Under the pieces are notes generated by a model. It was not told where the DNA came from, ran no database searches, and saw only the letters and a program-made list of their open reading frames with translations. From NCBI RefSeq assembly GCF_002028545.1, contig NZ_MWPQ01000040.1, positions 1-64,000 on the forward strand: a stretch of DNA of 64,000 bases, given 5' to 3'. Origin of the DNA: Nitrobacter vulgaris. Lineage in GTDB: Bacteria; Pseudomonadota; Alphaproteobacteria; Rhizobiales; Xanthobacteraceae. Shown here one piece after another: positions 7,419 through 15,227 of the stretch (position 1 is the stretch's first letter; every line of letters begins with the position of its first letter). The translations under genes were made by a program, and so were the position numbers.

Positions 7419-8144
7419 ATGAACCCGCCCCGGAAGGACATCCATAACTCTAATGTGCCGAAGCTCTGTCGGAGCTGTGATGTACGGCACAAGGGTATGT
7501 GCGGCGCGCTCAATGCCGACGAATTGGTGAATTTCGCCAAATTCACGCGTGTCGTAAAGGTATCCGCCGGCGAGGTTCTCTTACAGGAGCAAGGACCGAT
7601 CAGATCCTATGCCAATGTCATGCGCGGCGTGCTCAAGCTGACCAAGACTCTGGCCGATGGTCGCCAACAAATCGTCGGACTTCAATTCGCGCCCGATTTC
7701 GTCGGACGACTTCATCAAGAGGAGAGTTTTGTTCGGGTCGAAGCCTGTTCGGATGTTGAGATCTGCAGCATAACCAGGAGCGCGCTGCGGAAGATGCTCG
7801 AAGAAAATCCGGCCCTCGAAGCAAAACTGCTGCACCAAGCCCTTCGCGAGGTCGATCAGGGTCGCGAGTGGATGCTGGCGCTTGGACGCAAGACGGCACG
7901 CGAAAAGGTAGCCAGCTTTCTTATGATGATGGTTCGGCAGATCGATCCGTTTGCAGGAGGCGACGGCGTCACGGCTTTCGATCTTCCGCTTTCGCGCGCC
8001 GAAATTGGCGACTTTCTCGGCTTGACGATTGGAACGGTTTCGCGCGAGCTCACGCGGCTGCGGCGAGCTGGAGTGATTCAAATTTCCTCGCACCGCCACA
8101 TCGACATTCTGGATCTCGAAGCGCTTCGCCAATGTGTCGGTTAA
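7419..8144 (+). CDS. FNR-type oxygen-responsive transcription regulator (Crp/Fnr family)
   Basis: The N-terminus has Cys17-X2-Cys20-X7-Cys28 and further cysteines at 110 and 116, the arrangement that binds an oxygen-labile 4Fe-4S cluster in FNR, FnrN and FnrL proteins. A cyclic-nucleotide-type beta barrel follows (about 35-125), then the dimer helix and a winged helix-turn-helix (about 185-235). The recognition helix reads LGLTIGTVSRELTRL: Ser208 and Arg209 are present, but Gly205 stands where FNR has the base-contacting Glu209. It probably switches genes for microaerobic or anaerobic life. It lies in the tRNA-Glu-linked accessory region. Confidence 0.9.
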   Translation: MNPPRKDIHNSNVPKLCRSCDVRHKGMCGALNADELVNFAKFTRVVKVSAGEVLLQEQGPIRSYANVMRGVLKLTKTLADGRQQIVGLQFAPDFVGRLHQEESFVRVEACSDVEICSITRSALRKMLEENPALEAKLLHQALREVDQGREWMLALGRKTAREKVASFLMMMVRQIDPFAGGDGVTAFDLPLSRAEIGDFLGLTIGTVSRELTRLRRAGVIQISSHRHIDILDLEALRQCVG

Positions 8145-8676
8145 ACGGAACGGTCCTCGCGCGGGAGCCTTATATGGCGCCATAACCCGCCTTGGTCTCG
8201 TGAAGGAGCATGGGTCGAAACGGCGGCCGGTTATCGCCCGCATCAGCTTCTATCGAGCCGTTCATGACGCTGCGCCGCCGCCGATCGGTGAGCGGCGGTC
8301 GACACGGTTCAAGGTAAGCGAGCCGCAGCCGAAAAAGAAAGGCCCAGCGCCGTGAAGCGTCGGGCCGAGTCAGAGAAGGAACGGGCCCAGGGCGGGCCTG
8401 GATATCGCCGGGGTCTCTACCGGCAATTCACTCGTTTAACATGCCTGCTATTTTTATAGTTTGTTCTAGATCAATAAGGCGCTGCGCCCACTCCAGCGCC
8501 AAGCCGAACCCCAGCATCAGCAACGCCGCAGCGCATAGTGCGAAGAGATATCCATTCCTGGGTCTGACCGCCCGGAGCATCTGTGTGAGAGAATAACGGC
8601 GTCTTTGCGCTAGATGAAAAACATGCGCGTGATTGAATGTATTCTTGGCTTGTCGAAAGCAAAACGGGAGATCGAC
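8145..8676. other. Gene-free interval with an FNR-box-like site
   Basis: About 530 bases. At 8461-8474, TTGTTCTAGATCAA differs by one base from the FNR consensus TTGAT-N4-ATCAA and is preceded by the AT-rich tatttttatagt. Short frames on both strands lack ribosome sites. The region could carry the promoter of the 40-residue protein that follows. Confidence 0.35.
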
Positions 8677-8799
8677 ATGCCAACCGACACAATCATTGTG
8701 ACCGCATTCGTTGCCGGCGTCATAGCCATATTCTCGCTAGCTTTAGCTTATGGCGAGCGTCAGACCGAGAGCCGCCGGCGCGAACACCCGCCAGCGTAA
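8677..8799 (+). CDS. Small single-span membrane protein (40 aa)
   Basis: Starts at the ATG with GGGAG seven bases upstream; an in-frame ATG at 8614 is less likely. Residues 6-26 (IIVTAFVAGVIAIFSLALA) form one membrane helix, followed by a charged tail YGERQTESRRREHPPA on the presumed cytoplasmic side. Similar proteins of 35-45 residues are frequent in Bradyrhizobium relatives, where they remain hypothetical. It precedes an aa3-oxidase subunit-IV-like gene on the same strand by about 100 bases, so a role at the respiratory membrane is possible but not shown. Confidence 0.65.
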   Translation: MPTDTIIVTAFVAGVIAIFSLALAYGERQTESRRREHPPA

Positions 8800-8903
8800 G
8801 CTCGCAGAACTGCATGAATTGGCGGTGACCGCGGGCAGGTATATCGGTCTCACCGGTCACCGTCGTGAGAGACGCAAGATCAACCGTAACTGGGAAGCTT
8901 GAC

Positions 8904-9056
8904 ATGTCTGATCATGGCGAATTGACGTACTCGACTGCGGAAGGAATGGATTATCCGGCGCACGAGGAAACGTATAAGTCCTTCATCAAATTGGGGACGA
9001 TCGGTGCCGCGGTTGTGATCACCGTCGTTGTGTTGTTGGCGATTTTCCTCCTCTAA
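8904..9056 (+). CDS. aa3-type cytochrome c oxidase subunit IV-like protein (50 aa)
   Basis: The pattern MSDHGELTYSTAEGMDYPAH followed by ETYKSFIKLGTIG and a C-terminal hydrophobic helix matches the bacterial COX4_pro_2 family, a one-span accessory subunit of aa3-type oxidases. The start at 8904 has GGGAAG seven bases upstream; the frame is open to 8865. It stands away from any oxidase operon in this window and is followed by a strong terminator, so it is a monocistronic or two-gene unit with the preceding small membrane protein. Confidence 0.82.
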   Translation: MSDHGELTYSTAEGMDYPAHEETYKSFIKLGTIGAAVVITVVVLLAIFLL

Positions 9057-9072
9057 TCCCTTCGCCCCATTC

Positions 9073-9106
9073 AAAACCCGCCGGAGCCCCCGCACCGGCG
9101 GGTTTT
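9073..9106 (+). terminator. Intrinsic terminator after the subunit-IV-like gene
   Basis: A 12-base stem (aaaacccgccgg / ccggcgggtttt) with a ten-base loop, ending in TTTT, starts 16 bases past the stop codon. The A and T runs make it potentially active in both directions. Confidence 0.88.
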
Positions 9107-9170
9107 GCGCACCGAAAACTAATCCGCGCCGCGCAGCCGCTTCATCGTGAACTCGATCTCGACGACCGGC

Positions 9171-9240
9171 AGCTCCAGGGAGCGCCAACGGCTAACTTGC
9201 CCTTTGTTTTCCTTAGCGCCCTACCCCTCGCGTTTGTGAC
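9171..9240 (+). repeat. Diverged copy of the tRNA-Glu-linked flank
   Basis: The sequence agctccagggagcgccaacg and, further on, ccttagcgcc and ctcgcgtttgtgacc resemble the flank in copies A and B (5355-5523, 6226-6397). It is shorter and more diverged than those copies. Confidence 0.55.
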
Positions 9241-9393
9241 CGCTGAATAGCCGTAGCTTGAAACCCACCGGGAGTTCTGATTAGTTTGTGCATGCCTCAC
9301 GGCCTGCCGTAAGCAGGTGTGAAACTCTCCGGCACGACGGAAACGGGCTTGTCTTAATCTGGCGTACTAGGCGCCCAAGCGGTCGTGTCGTGC

Positions 9394-9936
9394 ATGTCGA
9401 TGAATCAACCAACACTCAAGCAACTCGCTGGTGTTTTCGCGCGCTATGCCAACTTCACGCTCGGCGGAGGAAGCGCGACAACGGCCGTCATACACAGTGA
9501 GGTCGTTGCAAAACGGCGATGGATTAGCGAAGAGCAATTCGCGCTGTCATTCGCCCTTGGTCGGCTAACGCCCGGCACCAATGTTCTTGCCTTCTGTGTC
9601 GGTGTCGGCTGGATGTTGCGACGATGGTCCGGTGCGGTAGTGACGTTGCTGGCATCCTCCATCCCCTGCACTTCGTTCGTGGTGATCATCACCATTCTAT
9701 TTTCCCAATGGCAAGAAAACGCATTCGCTCAGGCGGCGATCAAGGGCGCGGTTGCAGCGGCCGTCGCGGTTACGGTGAAGACGGTTTGGACCATCGCGCA
9801 TCCGTACTTCAAGACGGGTAAACGACTGCGCGTGATCCTGATTGGTGCGAGCGCGTTCCTTTTGAATGTTGTCGTCGGCATCTCGCCCATTTACGTGCTG
9901 GTCATCGCCGCCGTCGTGGGATGCTTCCTGCCATGA
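9394..9936 (+). CDS. Chromate transporter, N-terminal-type half (ChrA family)
   Basis: One CHR domain: GGGSATTAVIHSEVVAKRRW corresponds to the family's conserved GGP..H motif, then LTPGTNVLAFCVGVGW, with about five to six hydrophobic spans over 180 residues. ChrA-type proteins export chromate, or in some cases sulfate. Paired half-length proteins (short-chain CHR) are thought to work as heterodimers. The canonical GGP and PGP read GGG and PGT here, so the substrate is uncertain. The start is uncertain between 9385 (GTG), 9394 and 9400. Its stop overlaps the start of the partner gene in ATGA, indicating coupled translation. Confidence 0.85.
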   Translation: MSMNQPTLKQLAGVFARYANFTLGGGSATTAVIHSEVVAKRRWISEEQFALSFALGRLTPGTNVLAFCVGVGWMLRRWSGAVVTLLASSIPCTSFVVIITILFSQWQENAFAQAAIKGAVAAAVAVTVKTVWTIAHPYFKTGKRLRVILIGASAFLLNVVVGISPIYVLVIAAVVGCFLP

Positions 9937-10466
9937 ATATACTGGTGCTTTATCTTGTGCTCTTGAAGGGCACGGTGACCTCCTTTGCAGGACTCGCGTC
10001 GTTGCCGGTCATCCAAGAGGCACTGGTGAATCACTATCATGTCCTTACCAATGAGCAGCTCAACGAAGCCGTCGTCATTACCCGCAGTTCGCCGGGACCT
10101 GTCGGACTCTATATCGTGAGCGTCGGATATTTTGCGGCAGGGATTCCGGGGGCCGTCGCTGGATGGCTTGCTATGATTACGCCTGCGCTCCTCATCATTC
10201 CGCTGGTTCACTTCGTGGGCTGCAGAATGGAACACTCACGCGTCAAATCGATCTTGCAAACGGTTGTGATCGCGAGTGCTGGGCTACTGTTAGCTGCGGC
10301 GATTCCGCTGGGGCATGACGGCTTGACAGGTCCCATTACCATCGCCATTGCGGCTGTCTGCTTCGTTCTTTTGCTGGCGACGAAACTCGATACGCTATGG
10401 ATGATGCTTGGAGCCGCGCTGATATCGCTTGCTGCGTCGTCTGTAGGGTTGGTCGCCTATCTCTGA
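9933..10466 (+). CDS. Chromate transporter, C-terminal-type half (ChrA family)
   Basis: Second CHR domain of the pair. It has KGTVTSFAGLASLPVIQEAL at the N-terminus, SSPGPVGLYIVSVGYFAAG with the conserved PGP, and then several hydrophobic segments (AMITPALLIIPLVHFVG, TVVIASAGLLLAAAIPL, ITIAIAAVCFVLLLA). The start at 9933 is taken because its ATG overlaps the TGA of the first half; a start at 9921 is also open. The two genes form a tight two-gene operon. This block lies between two diverged copies of the tRNA-Glu-linked repeat. Confidence 0.87.
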   Translation: MNILVLYLVLLKGTVTSFAGLASLPVIQEALVNHYHVLTNEQLNEAVVITRSSPGPVGLYIVSVGYFAAGIPGAVAGWLAMITPALLIIPLVHFVGCRMEHSRVKSILQTVVIASAGLLLAAAIPLGHDGLTGPITIAIAAVCFVLLLATKLDTLWMMLGAALISLAASSVGLVAYL

Positions 10467-10483
10467 AGCTAAACCAGGATGCT

Positions 10484-10568
10484 GTACTGGCACCCCGAAT
10501 GCTTTCGGGTCTCATTTCAGGCGAACATCCTGAAACCGCTTAATCTCCTGGTCCGCTAGGGACTGCGG
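10484..10568 (+). repeat. Diverged third copy of the 100-base tRNA-Glu-linked repeat
   Basis: Carries gggtctcatttcaggcgaac, cctgaaaccgcttaatctc and tccgctaggga in the same order and spacing as 6138-6237 and 6979-7078. It lies just after the stop codon of the second transporter gene, just as copy 1 lies just after the membrane-protein gene. Confidence 0.7.
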
Positions 10569-10690
10569 CCCTTAAGTCTCGCCGATTCATTTGGTGACGC
10601 CAGCTGAGATGCCTTGAGGTCCGCACGCAACGCTACTGTCATAGACATGACCAACCACCATCGTTCGCCACCATGTTGCCGTCCGGACAG

Positions 10691-11098
10691 TCACATCGGG
10701 CAGCGAAAATATGGCGTTTCCACCGGTACCGGCTCCTTTGAGCTAAGTGTGATCTTGTTTTCTCCGGAGATTTTCACGTCGAACTCCATGTCCGATACCG
10801 CGATGCCGTCCGAGCACGCTGCAATCACTCGCACATCCCGCCCGTCATCGTGCAATGATTTGATGGTGCATTTTTGAAATGTGCCGGTTATTTGCTTTCC
10901 ATGAACGATTATACCGCCCGCGTGGAGATCAGCATCTTGCTTGAAAGCAAGCTTGTTATTCTTTTTGGTAAATATGTCACCGCAGGTCGAGGAATCAATC
11001 GCCCAAGCTCCGTTCAAATCCGCAGCCTCTGTCGAAGCCGATTGCGCAACGAGCAATACTAACAGCGCTAACAGCACCAACGGGTTGATGGTTCTCAT
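10691..11098 (-). CDS. Exported protein with four cysteines (135 aa)
   Basis: Not recognised as a named family. Residues 1-25 are a Sec signal peptide (MRTINPLVLLALLVLLVAQS, cleavage near TEA). The mature part begins DLNGAWAIDSSTCGDIF, a lipocalin-like opening, and contains four cysteines that could form two disulfides in the periplasm. The start at 11098 follows GGAGAG; the frame is open to 11215 but the extension has no signal-peptide character. A good FNR/FixK-type box lies 88 bases upstream, suggesting low-oxygen expression. Confidence 0.78.
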   Translation of the reverse strand: MRTINPLVLLALLVLLVAQSASTEAADLNGAWAIDSSTCGDIFTKKNNKLAFKQDADLHAGGIIVHGKQITGTFQKCTIKSLHDDGRDVRVIAACSDGIAVSDMEFDVKISGENKITLSSKEPVPVETPYFRCPM

Positions 11099-11185
11099 GC
11101 AACTCTCCGATCTACTGGTCAGTTGGCTATCCAGCACCCGACGTGACCTTTGCCGATCATCGGAGTGCGATAGCGGACCTTTTCG

Positions 11186-11199
11186 TTGATCTAAGTCAA
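11186..11199 (-). promoter_or_regulatory. FNR/FixK-type box upstream of the exported protein gene
   Basis: On the minus strand it reads TTGACTTAGATCAA, one base away from TTGAT-N4-ATCAA and a full match to TTG(A/C)-N6-(T/G)CAA. It is nearly the same as the site upstream of the sulfatase at 31656-31669. The surrounding 11,099-11,441 interval holds no gene and must also contain the promoter of the rightward gene at 11,442. Confidence 0.5.
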
Positions 11200-11441
11200 T
11201 AAACTGTAGCGTCATCAGTTTCGCTAGCTGTTGCGGGCCCCAATTGCGCCACCGATGATTGACGCGCGCGTAGCCGTAACCCGCCTCCCCGATTTCGCAC
11301 TATAGTATGCACAGCATAACTGCATTTCATATGCGCGCGTAGTCTTCCCCCGACAATCATACAGTGAGGCGTGGATGTTGATTTCTGATAGGTTGACAGT
11401 TTCTATATGGGATAGGGATCGGCTCCGCTGGACGAGGGACG

Positions 11442-12398
11442 ATGAAAATCACGCTGGACATTTCCAAGCTTGTTGAGGAAGGCAAGCTAACGAGCGAGGA
11501 AGCCGAAAAGCTCACGAAGCTCGCTGCACATGATACAATCTCTCTCGGCATCAACATCCTCGTCGGGTTCGCTGTCGTCGCTATTGCGGCGGGTGCGGTC
11601 GCGCTGGCGCCTGCGCCGTTGACGGCGATTAGCTTCGGGCTCACACTTTTTGTCGCAGGTTGCGTAATTGCGCTTAATCGCGTGCAGCATTGGATGATTT
11701 TCGGGCAGATTTGCCTTGTCATCGGCGCACTGATGTTAGGCGGCGGCGCTATCGCCTATCGTGCCGACCTCCTTGCCACCATGCTGATTGTCACGGGTGT
11801 TTTCTGCCTCGCAGCTATCATCGCTCGCTCCAGCCTCTTGATGGCGCTGGCGGTGCTGGCCGCTTCGGCTTGCCTGGGAGCACGCACGGGTTATAGCCAC
11901 GCCAGTTATTCGCTAGCCATTTTCGAACCGACGCTCACCGTGGTCGTGTTTTCTATGGTGGCCCTGATCGCGTATCGAGCCTCGCGACGTCTGCCAGCCG
12001 AATATGCGCGGCTCGCGGTCACAGCCGCGCGAACCTCGCTGCTGTTGATCAATTTCGGCTTCTGGATCGGCTCACTATGGGGCGATCCACTGATGCTGAT
12101 ACGTTCGCTCGCTGCCAAGGACGTATCCTCGACGCTCATGACCAAACCCGTCATTCCGGCCATGGCATTCAGCGTGATGTGGGCGGTGGCATTGCTCGGT
12201 GCTGGATTCTGGGCCGTTCGGGCAAATCGACGCTGGTTGGTCAACCTCGTCGCCGTCTTCAGCGGTATTCATTTCTATACTCAATGGTTTGAGCGACTCG
12301 GGGCTACGCCGTTGTCGGTGCTGCTGGGCGGGCTGGTGATGCTGGCAAGCGCCCTCGCGCTTTGGTTGTTTAACCGACGTGTCGCAAATAGTTCGTAG
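11442..12398 (+). CDS. Multi-span membrane protein, DUF2157-like (318 aa)
   Basis: The N-terminal 30 residues are cytoplasmic and helical (LVEEGKLTSEEAEKLTKLAA), the kind of opening found in DUF2157 proteins. About ten hydrophobic segments follow, from INILVGFAVVAIAAGAVAL to LGGLVMLASALALWLF. No catalytic residues stand out and the family has no known biochemical role. The start ATG has GGACGAGGG shortly upstream. The gene is monocistronic; a decayed transposase follows immediately. Confidence 0.8.
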   Translation: MKITLDISKLVEEGKLTSEEAEKLTKLAAHDTISLGINILVGFAVVAIAAGAVALAPAPLTAISFGLTLFVAGCVIALNRVQHWMIFGQICLVIGALMLGGGAIAYRADLLATMLIVTGVFCLAAIIARSSLLMALAVLAASACLGARTGYSHASYSLAIFEPTLTVVVFSMVALIAYRASRRLPAEYARLAVTAARTSLLLINFGFWIGSLWGDPLMLIRSLAAKDVSSTLMTKPVIPAMAFSVMWAVALLGAGFWAVRANRRWLVNLVAVFSGIHFYTQWFERLGATPLSVLLGGLVMLASALALWLFNRRVANSS

Positions 12399-12535
12399 CG
12401 GGTTGCGACGCGCCTGAACTGCTTCAGCTAGCTTAAGAAGCGCTCGATGATGTTGTGCTTCTTGTTGAGACTGGCGTCGTAAGATGCCGTTCTTTTCAGT
12501 TTCGCTTTGGCGGAATGACGACGGTAGCTTGCACT
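12399..12535 (-). pseudogene. Remnant of an IS5-type transposase (C-terminal part)
   Basis: Reading the minus strand across frames gives ATVVIPPKR, then KRTASYDASLNKKHNIIERF and, after a stop, LKQFRRVAT. This matches the order in IS5-family DDE transposases (VIPP..., Y-X2-R/K-...-IERFF, LK.FRR.ATRYDK). A frameshift and an in-frame TAG break it, and it is cut off on both sides, so it is dead. Confidence 0.7.
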
Positions 12536-12748
12536 GCGTCCGAGGGCGAAGTTCCTGGATGGAACACCGTCGCTCTTTCTGGTCTTTTCGAAAATGCTGC
12601 GATGAGCAGACAGACCTCCGCAGACGCCGCCAATGGATGCGTGCGCCCCTGTACAAAATGTCGCAGCTCAGTCATACTTGGTAACTGGCTCGAAGGGAGA
12701 CAACGCAACGTAAGCAATGCAACGTTAGCAACGCAAGGAGGCAACGTG

Positions 12749-13246
12749 ATGAATGAACACGACCGCTCCAATCAGTTGATCGGGGGCATAGCCGTTATCT
12801 GCGTGATGTTTTTCGGCAGCATGGCCTTGGTATGGAGCAGTACCGGCCGGCTTACGAGCGAAGCGAAGGCGGCACCCGCCCCTGCACACCAGGCTGCGCC
12901 GCACGCCGATGCAACCGCCGGACTTGAACAACGCTTGCTCCTCCTCGAAGCCAAGATGAAGGCTCCGCCAACATCTGATGCTCAGCTCGATGCTAGGATC
13001 AAGGGCCTGGAGTCTCAGATCGCGGCCGTACAAACTAAGTTGGGCGCTTTCTCTGCGTCGGATTTCGATACTCTCAAGAGGAAGGTTGCCGAGACGGAAA
13101 ATCCTGAGTCCATCAAGACGACCGTAGACGCTCTTCAAGCGGACGTAGGAAAGCTGAACACACGTCTCGATCAACTTTCGGAGCACGCTGCTTCTGCGTC
13201 TGCTCCGGAGACGAAACACAGTTCGCGGAAGTCGCACTCGAAATAA
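12749..13246 (+). CDS. Membrane-anchored coiled-coil protein (165 aa)
   Basis: Not recognised. One membrane span lies near the N-terminus (about 9-29, LIGGIAVICVMFFGSMALVW). It is followed by an Ala/Pro linker and long helices with heptad character (LEQRLLLLEAKMKA, LDARIKGLESQIAAVQTKL, VDALQADVGKLNTRLDQLSE) that suggest a periplasmic coiled coil. The tail is basic. The start at 12749 has AAGGAGG seven bases upstream; the frame is open far upstream (to 12455) through the transposase remnant. Two imperfect 14-base tandem units (aacgtaagcaatgc, aacgttagcaacgc) lie just before the ribosome site. Confidence 0.75.
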   Translation: MNEHDRSNQLIGGIAVICVMFFGSMALVWSSTGRLTSEAKAAPAPAHQAAPHADATAGLEQRLLLLEAKMKAPPTSDAQLDARIKGLESQIAAVQTKLGAFSASDFDTLKRKVAETENPESIKTTVDALQADVGKLNTRLDQLSEHAASASAPETKHSSRKSHSK

Positions 13247-13445
13247 AACAGACGGGGCGGAGTTTGGCGCCGGGCTGTGACATACGGGAAATCAGGGCAA
13301 CGGCGTACCTGTCGCTGTGTTGTTCCGTTGGCCTCCCGTGTGTAGCGGCTCGCTTAGGCCAGTGTCACCAAGCGCAGCCATGATGTCGTGAACTGACGGC
13401 TCCTGCGCGGCTGGAGCCGGCCTATCGTTTTGCCCAAGCAAAACT

Positions 13446-13548
13446 CTATAGCGTTTTCGAGCGAAGTGGATACCGGTTCGCGTGAAGAAAACGCGTCAAA
13501 AAAATGGAGTTCCGCTTCTGATGCCGCCGGAAGCGGAAGGGCTCTAGG
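13446..13548 (+). repeat. Dispersed intergenic repeat, full copy
   Basis: Begins tatagcgttttcgagcgaag, continues through ccggttcgcgtgaagaaaac to gcgtc, and ends in a hairpin tccgcttc...gaagcgga. The gcgttttc / gaaaacgc ends are inverted. Other copies in this window are at 26264, 28706 and 61971. This repeat is widespread in Bradyrhizobiaceae. It fills most of the gap after the coiled-coil gene. Confidence 0.85.
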
Positions 13549-14230
13549 AGTGAAGCATTCGCGCAAACACCTTTCCGAGGGCTTGCAAGCTCGGGAACAG
13601 GTCGAACGCTTCGGCCAAAAAAATGAATAAGAGTGCGTGAACAATATACAGACGGCCTTCGAACCACGTGAGCGCGCGTTCAAACAGGCCCTTTGGGTAT
13701 GGAAGCGTGGCAAAAAGGAAAACGGTCGCCGGTCCAAGAATAAACGCCCCAAGAATGTCGCTTGGATAGTGGAGCCCGACAATGATCCGGGGAATCGCGA
13801 CTATCGCCGCGACCCAAACAAAGCAGAACAGCCCGACCCACCGCTTTTCTACAAAAACCACAGCAGCGAGACTAAAAAACAAGGTCGCTGTGTCGCTCGG
13901 AAACGAATTCGTTCGGTCCCATGGTGTTCGCGGAATGACAGTATCCAGAGGAATTGCCAAGTCCAGAATTGGACGTATGTGAACTGCGGTGTGAAACTGT
14001 GACCAAACAGAAAGCATTGTCGCCAAACAGACCGCCAGCAGCCCGGCTAGCATACGACCGCGACGCTCCGGCTGATCACCGGAAAACCACAGGGCGACAA
14101 GAGAAAAGAACACCGGAAATCCCCTGAAAAGCGAATTGTTCGCGAGGTCCCAGAGGTTGTTGCTTCCTCCACCGAATGCGTTGAGCGTGAGCAGAACTTC
14201 TCTATCGAGACCCGTAATTGTCATAGTCAA
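13544..14230 (-). CDS. PAP2-family membrane phosphatase (228 aa)
   Basis: A lipid-phosphatase type integral membrane protein. The PAP2 signature is visible as NSFPSDTATLFFSLAAV (usually PSGH, here PSDT) and PRIIVGLHYPSDILGA, the latter carrying the catalytic Arg and His; HIRPILDL upstream is the position of the first motif. Five to six hydrophobic spans are present. Likely substrates are undecaprenyl pyrophosphate or phosphatidic acid, but this cannot be decided. The change of Gly-His to Asp-Thr in motif two alters one of the usual catalytic positions. It ends inside the dispersed repeat. Confidence 0.85.
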   Translation of the reverse strand: MTMTITGLDREVLLTLNAFGGGSNNLWDLANNSLFRGFPVFFSLVALWFSGDQPERRGRMLAGLLAVCLATMLSVWSQFHTAVHIRPILDLAIPLDTVIPRTPWDRTNSFPSDTATLFFSLAAVVFVEKRWVGLFCFVWVAAIVAIPRIIVGLHYPSDILGAFILGPATVFLFATLPYPKGLFERALTWFEGRLYIVHALLFIFLAEAFDLFPSLQALGKVFARMLHS

Positions 14231-14594
14231 TAATTCATCGCATCAATTGAAACGGTGATCAGAACGAACGCAAAGCTACAATTTCCACGGCCCTGCTATT
14301 ACGTGCAATCCGCTGCCGGTCAATAAAACAATCACGGTTGGCGGGTCGCTTCTAAACATTCCTTTTCCCCTTCAGTAAGCCTTCTTGCGAACGTTGGAAT
14401 CGAGGATCACCCGCGTGTTGCTGTGCCTCACCCAGCGCCGTGAATGCTCATTAACCTTTGATTAACCAGAATCCGTCGACGCTTTCTCAGTCTCAATTCC
14501 TTCCTCCGCTGACGAATCGAAATCAGCGGATGATGGGTTCGGCTCTCGTTCTTTATTGCGGCTAAATGCAGCCGCGCAGAGTGAGGATTTTTTG
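14231..14594. other. Gene-free divergent interval
   Basis: About 360 bases between the leftward PAP2 gene and the rightward 100-residue protein. It contains a short inverted pair (ccgctgacgaatcgaaatcagcgg, 14507-14530), otherwise nothing I can name; promoters for both neighbours must be here. Confidence 0.35.
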
Positions 14595-14897
14595 ATGGCT
14601 GATAGCGATAGCACCATCGCATGGCACCGCGCTCAATTGAAAAAGCATCGCGAAGCTCTGCGTGACATTGAGGTTCGCCGTTTCCGCTTTGGTGAAACCG
14701 CGGATCCGCGAGTGCGCGTCGAGACGCTGCGGATAGCGGCTAACCTACGGCGCAAGCTCACCGTCTCAGAGAAGGTCATCGGCGCTTACGAGAAACTTAC
14801 ACGGCGTCCGCTGACGACAGATTTTCGCAGTCTTGCCAACGTTCAGTGGAGCAATTGGAACAGTGCGCCCTGTAACGGAGAGGGTGTGCAGGTCTGA
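14595..14897 (+). CDS. Hypothetical basic helical protein (100 aa)
   Basis: Not recognised. The start at 14595 follows GAGTGAGG. The first 85 residues are rich in Arg, Lys, Glu and Ala in helical spacing (WHRAQLKKHREALRDIEVRR, LRIAANLRRKLTVSEKVIGA), and the end is uncharged. The composition suggests a small nucleic-acid-associated or protein-scaffold role, but this is a guess. No operon partner is close. Confidence 0.6.
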   Translation: MADSDSTIAWHRAQLKKHREALRDIEVRRFRFGETADPRVRVETLRIAANLRRKLTVSEKVIGAYEKLTRRPLTTDFRSLANVQWSNWNSAPCNGEGVQV

Positions 14898-15227
14898 ACG
14901 GCGACGTCTTGGTACGGATTGCCTGCCCCGTAAAGCAGGCTGGTTTGACCATGGCACCGTGCCGGTCGGGATTCCGGCTGCTGGTGATGAAGTTGGCATC
15001 TGCGTTCTCGGGTATCCTTTTCTAGTGGCGGGGACGAGCCGCGATCTCCGGCAAGTCCGACCATTGCTTCCTGGAGCCTTTCCGAAGGTCGCATTGATCA
15101 ACGCGTCGTGAGATGACGCGAACTTTTGAACCGCGCAGCAGTCGGCATTTTTTGCTGCTTTTGGAGCCGTCGCGCGTTAAGCTGGTGCCCCGAGGGATGC
15201 GCGTTTCCGTTTCATGGAGCCCAGCCA
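14898..15227. other. Gene-free interval
   Basis: 330 bases between two rightward genes. Open frames exist on both strands (for example 14833-15111) but none has a ribosome site or a recognisable product. I see no repeat or hairpin of note. Confidence 0.3.

Noticed and set aside
7148-7447. 99-codon plus-strand open frame before the FNR-type gene
   Set aside because: Overlaps the start of the regulator, no ribosome site, no domain.
13544-13782. Short frames overlapping the dispersed repeat at the PAP2 3' end
   Set aside because: Shadows of the PAP2 gene or of the repeat.
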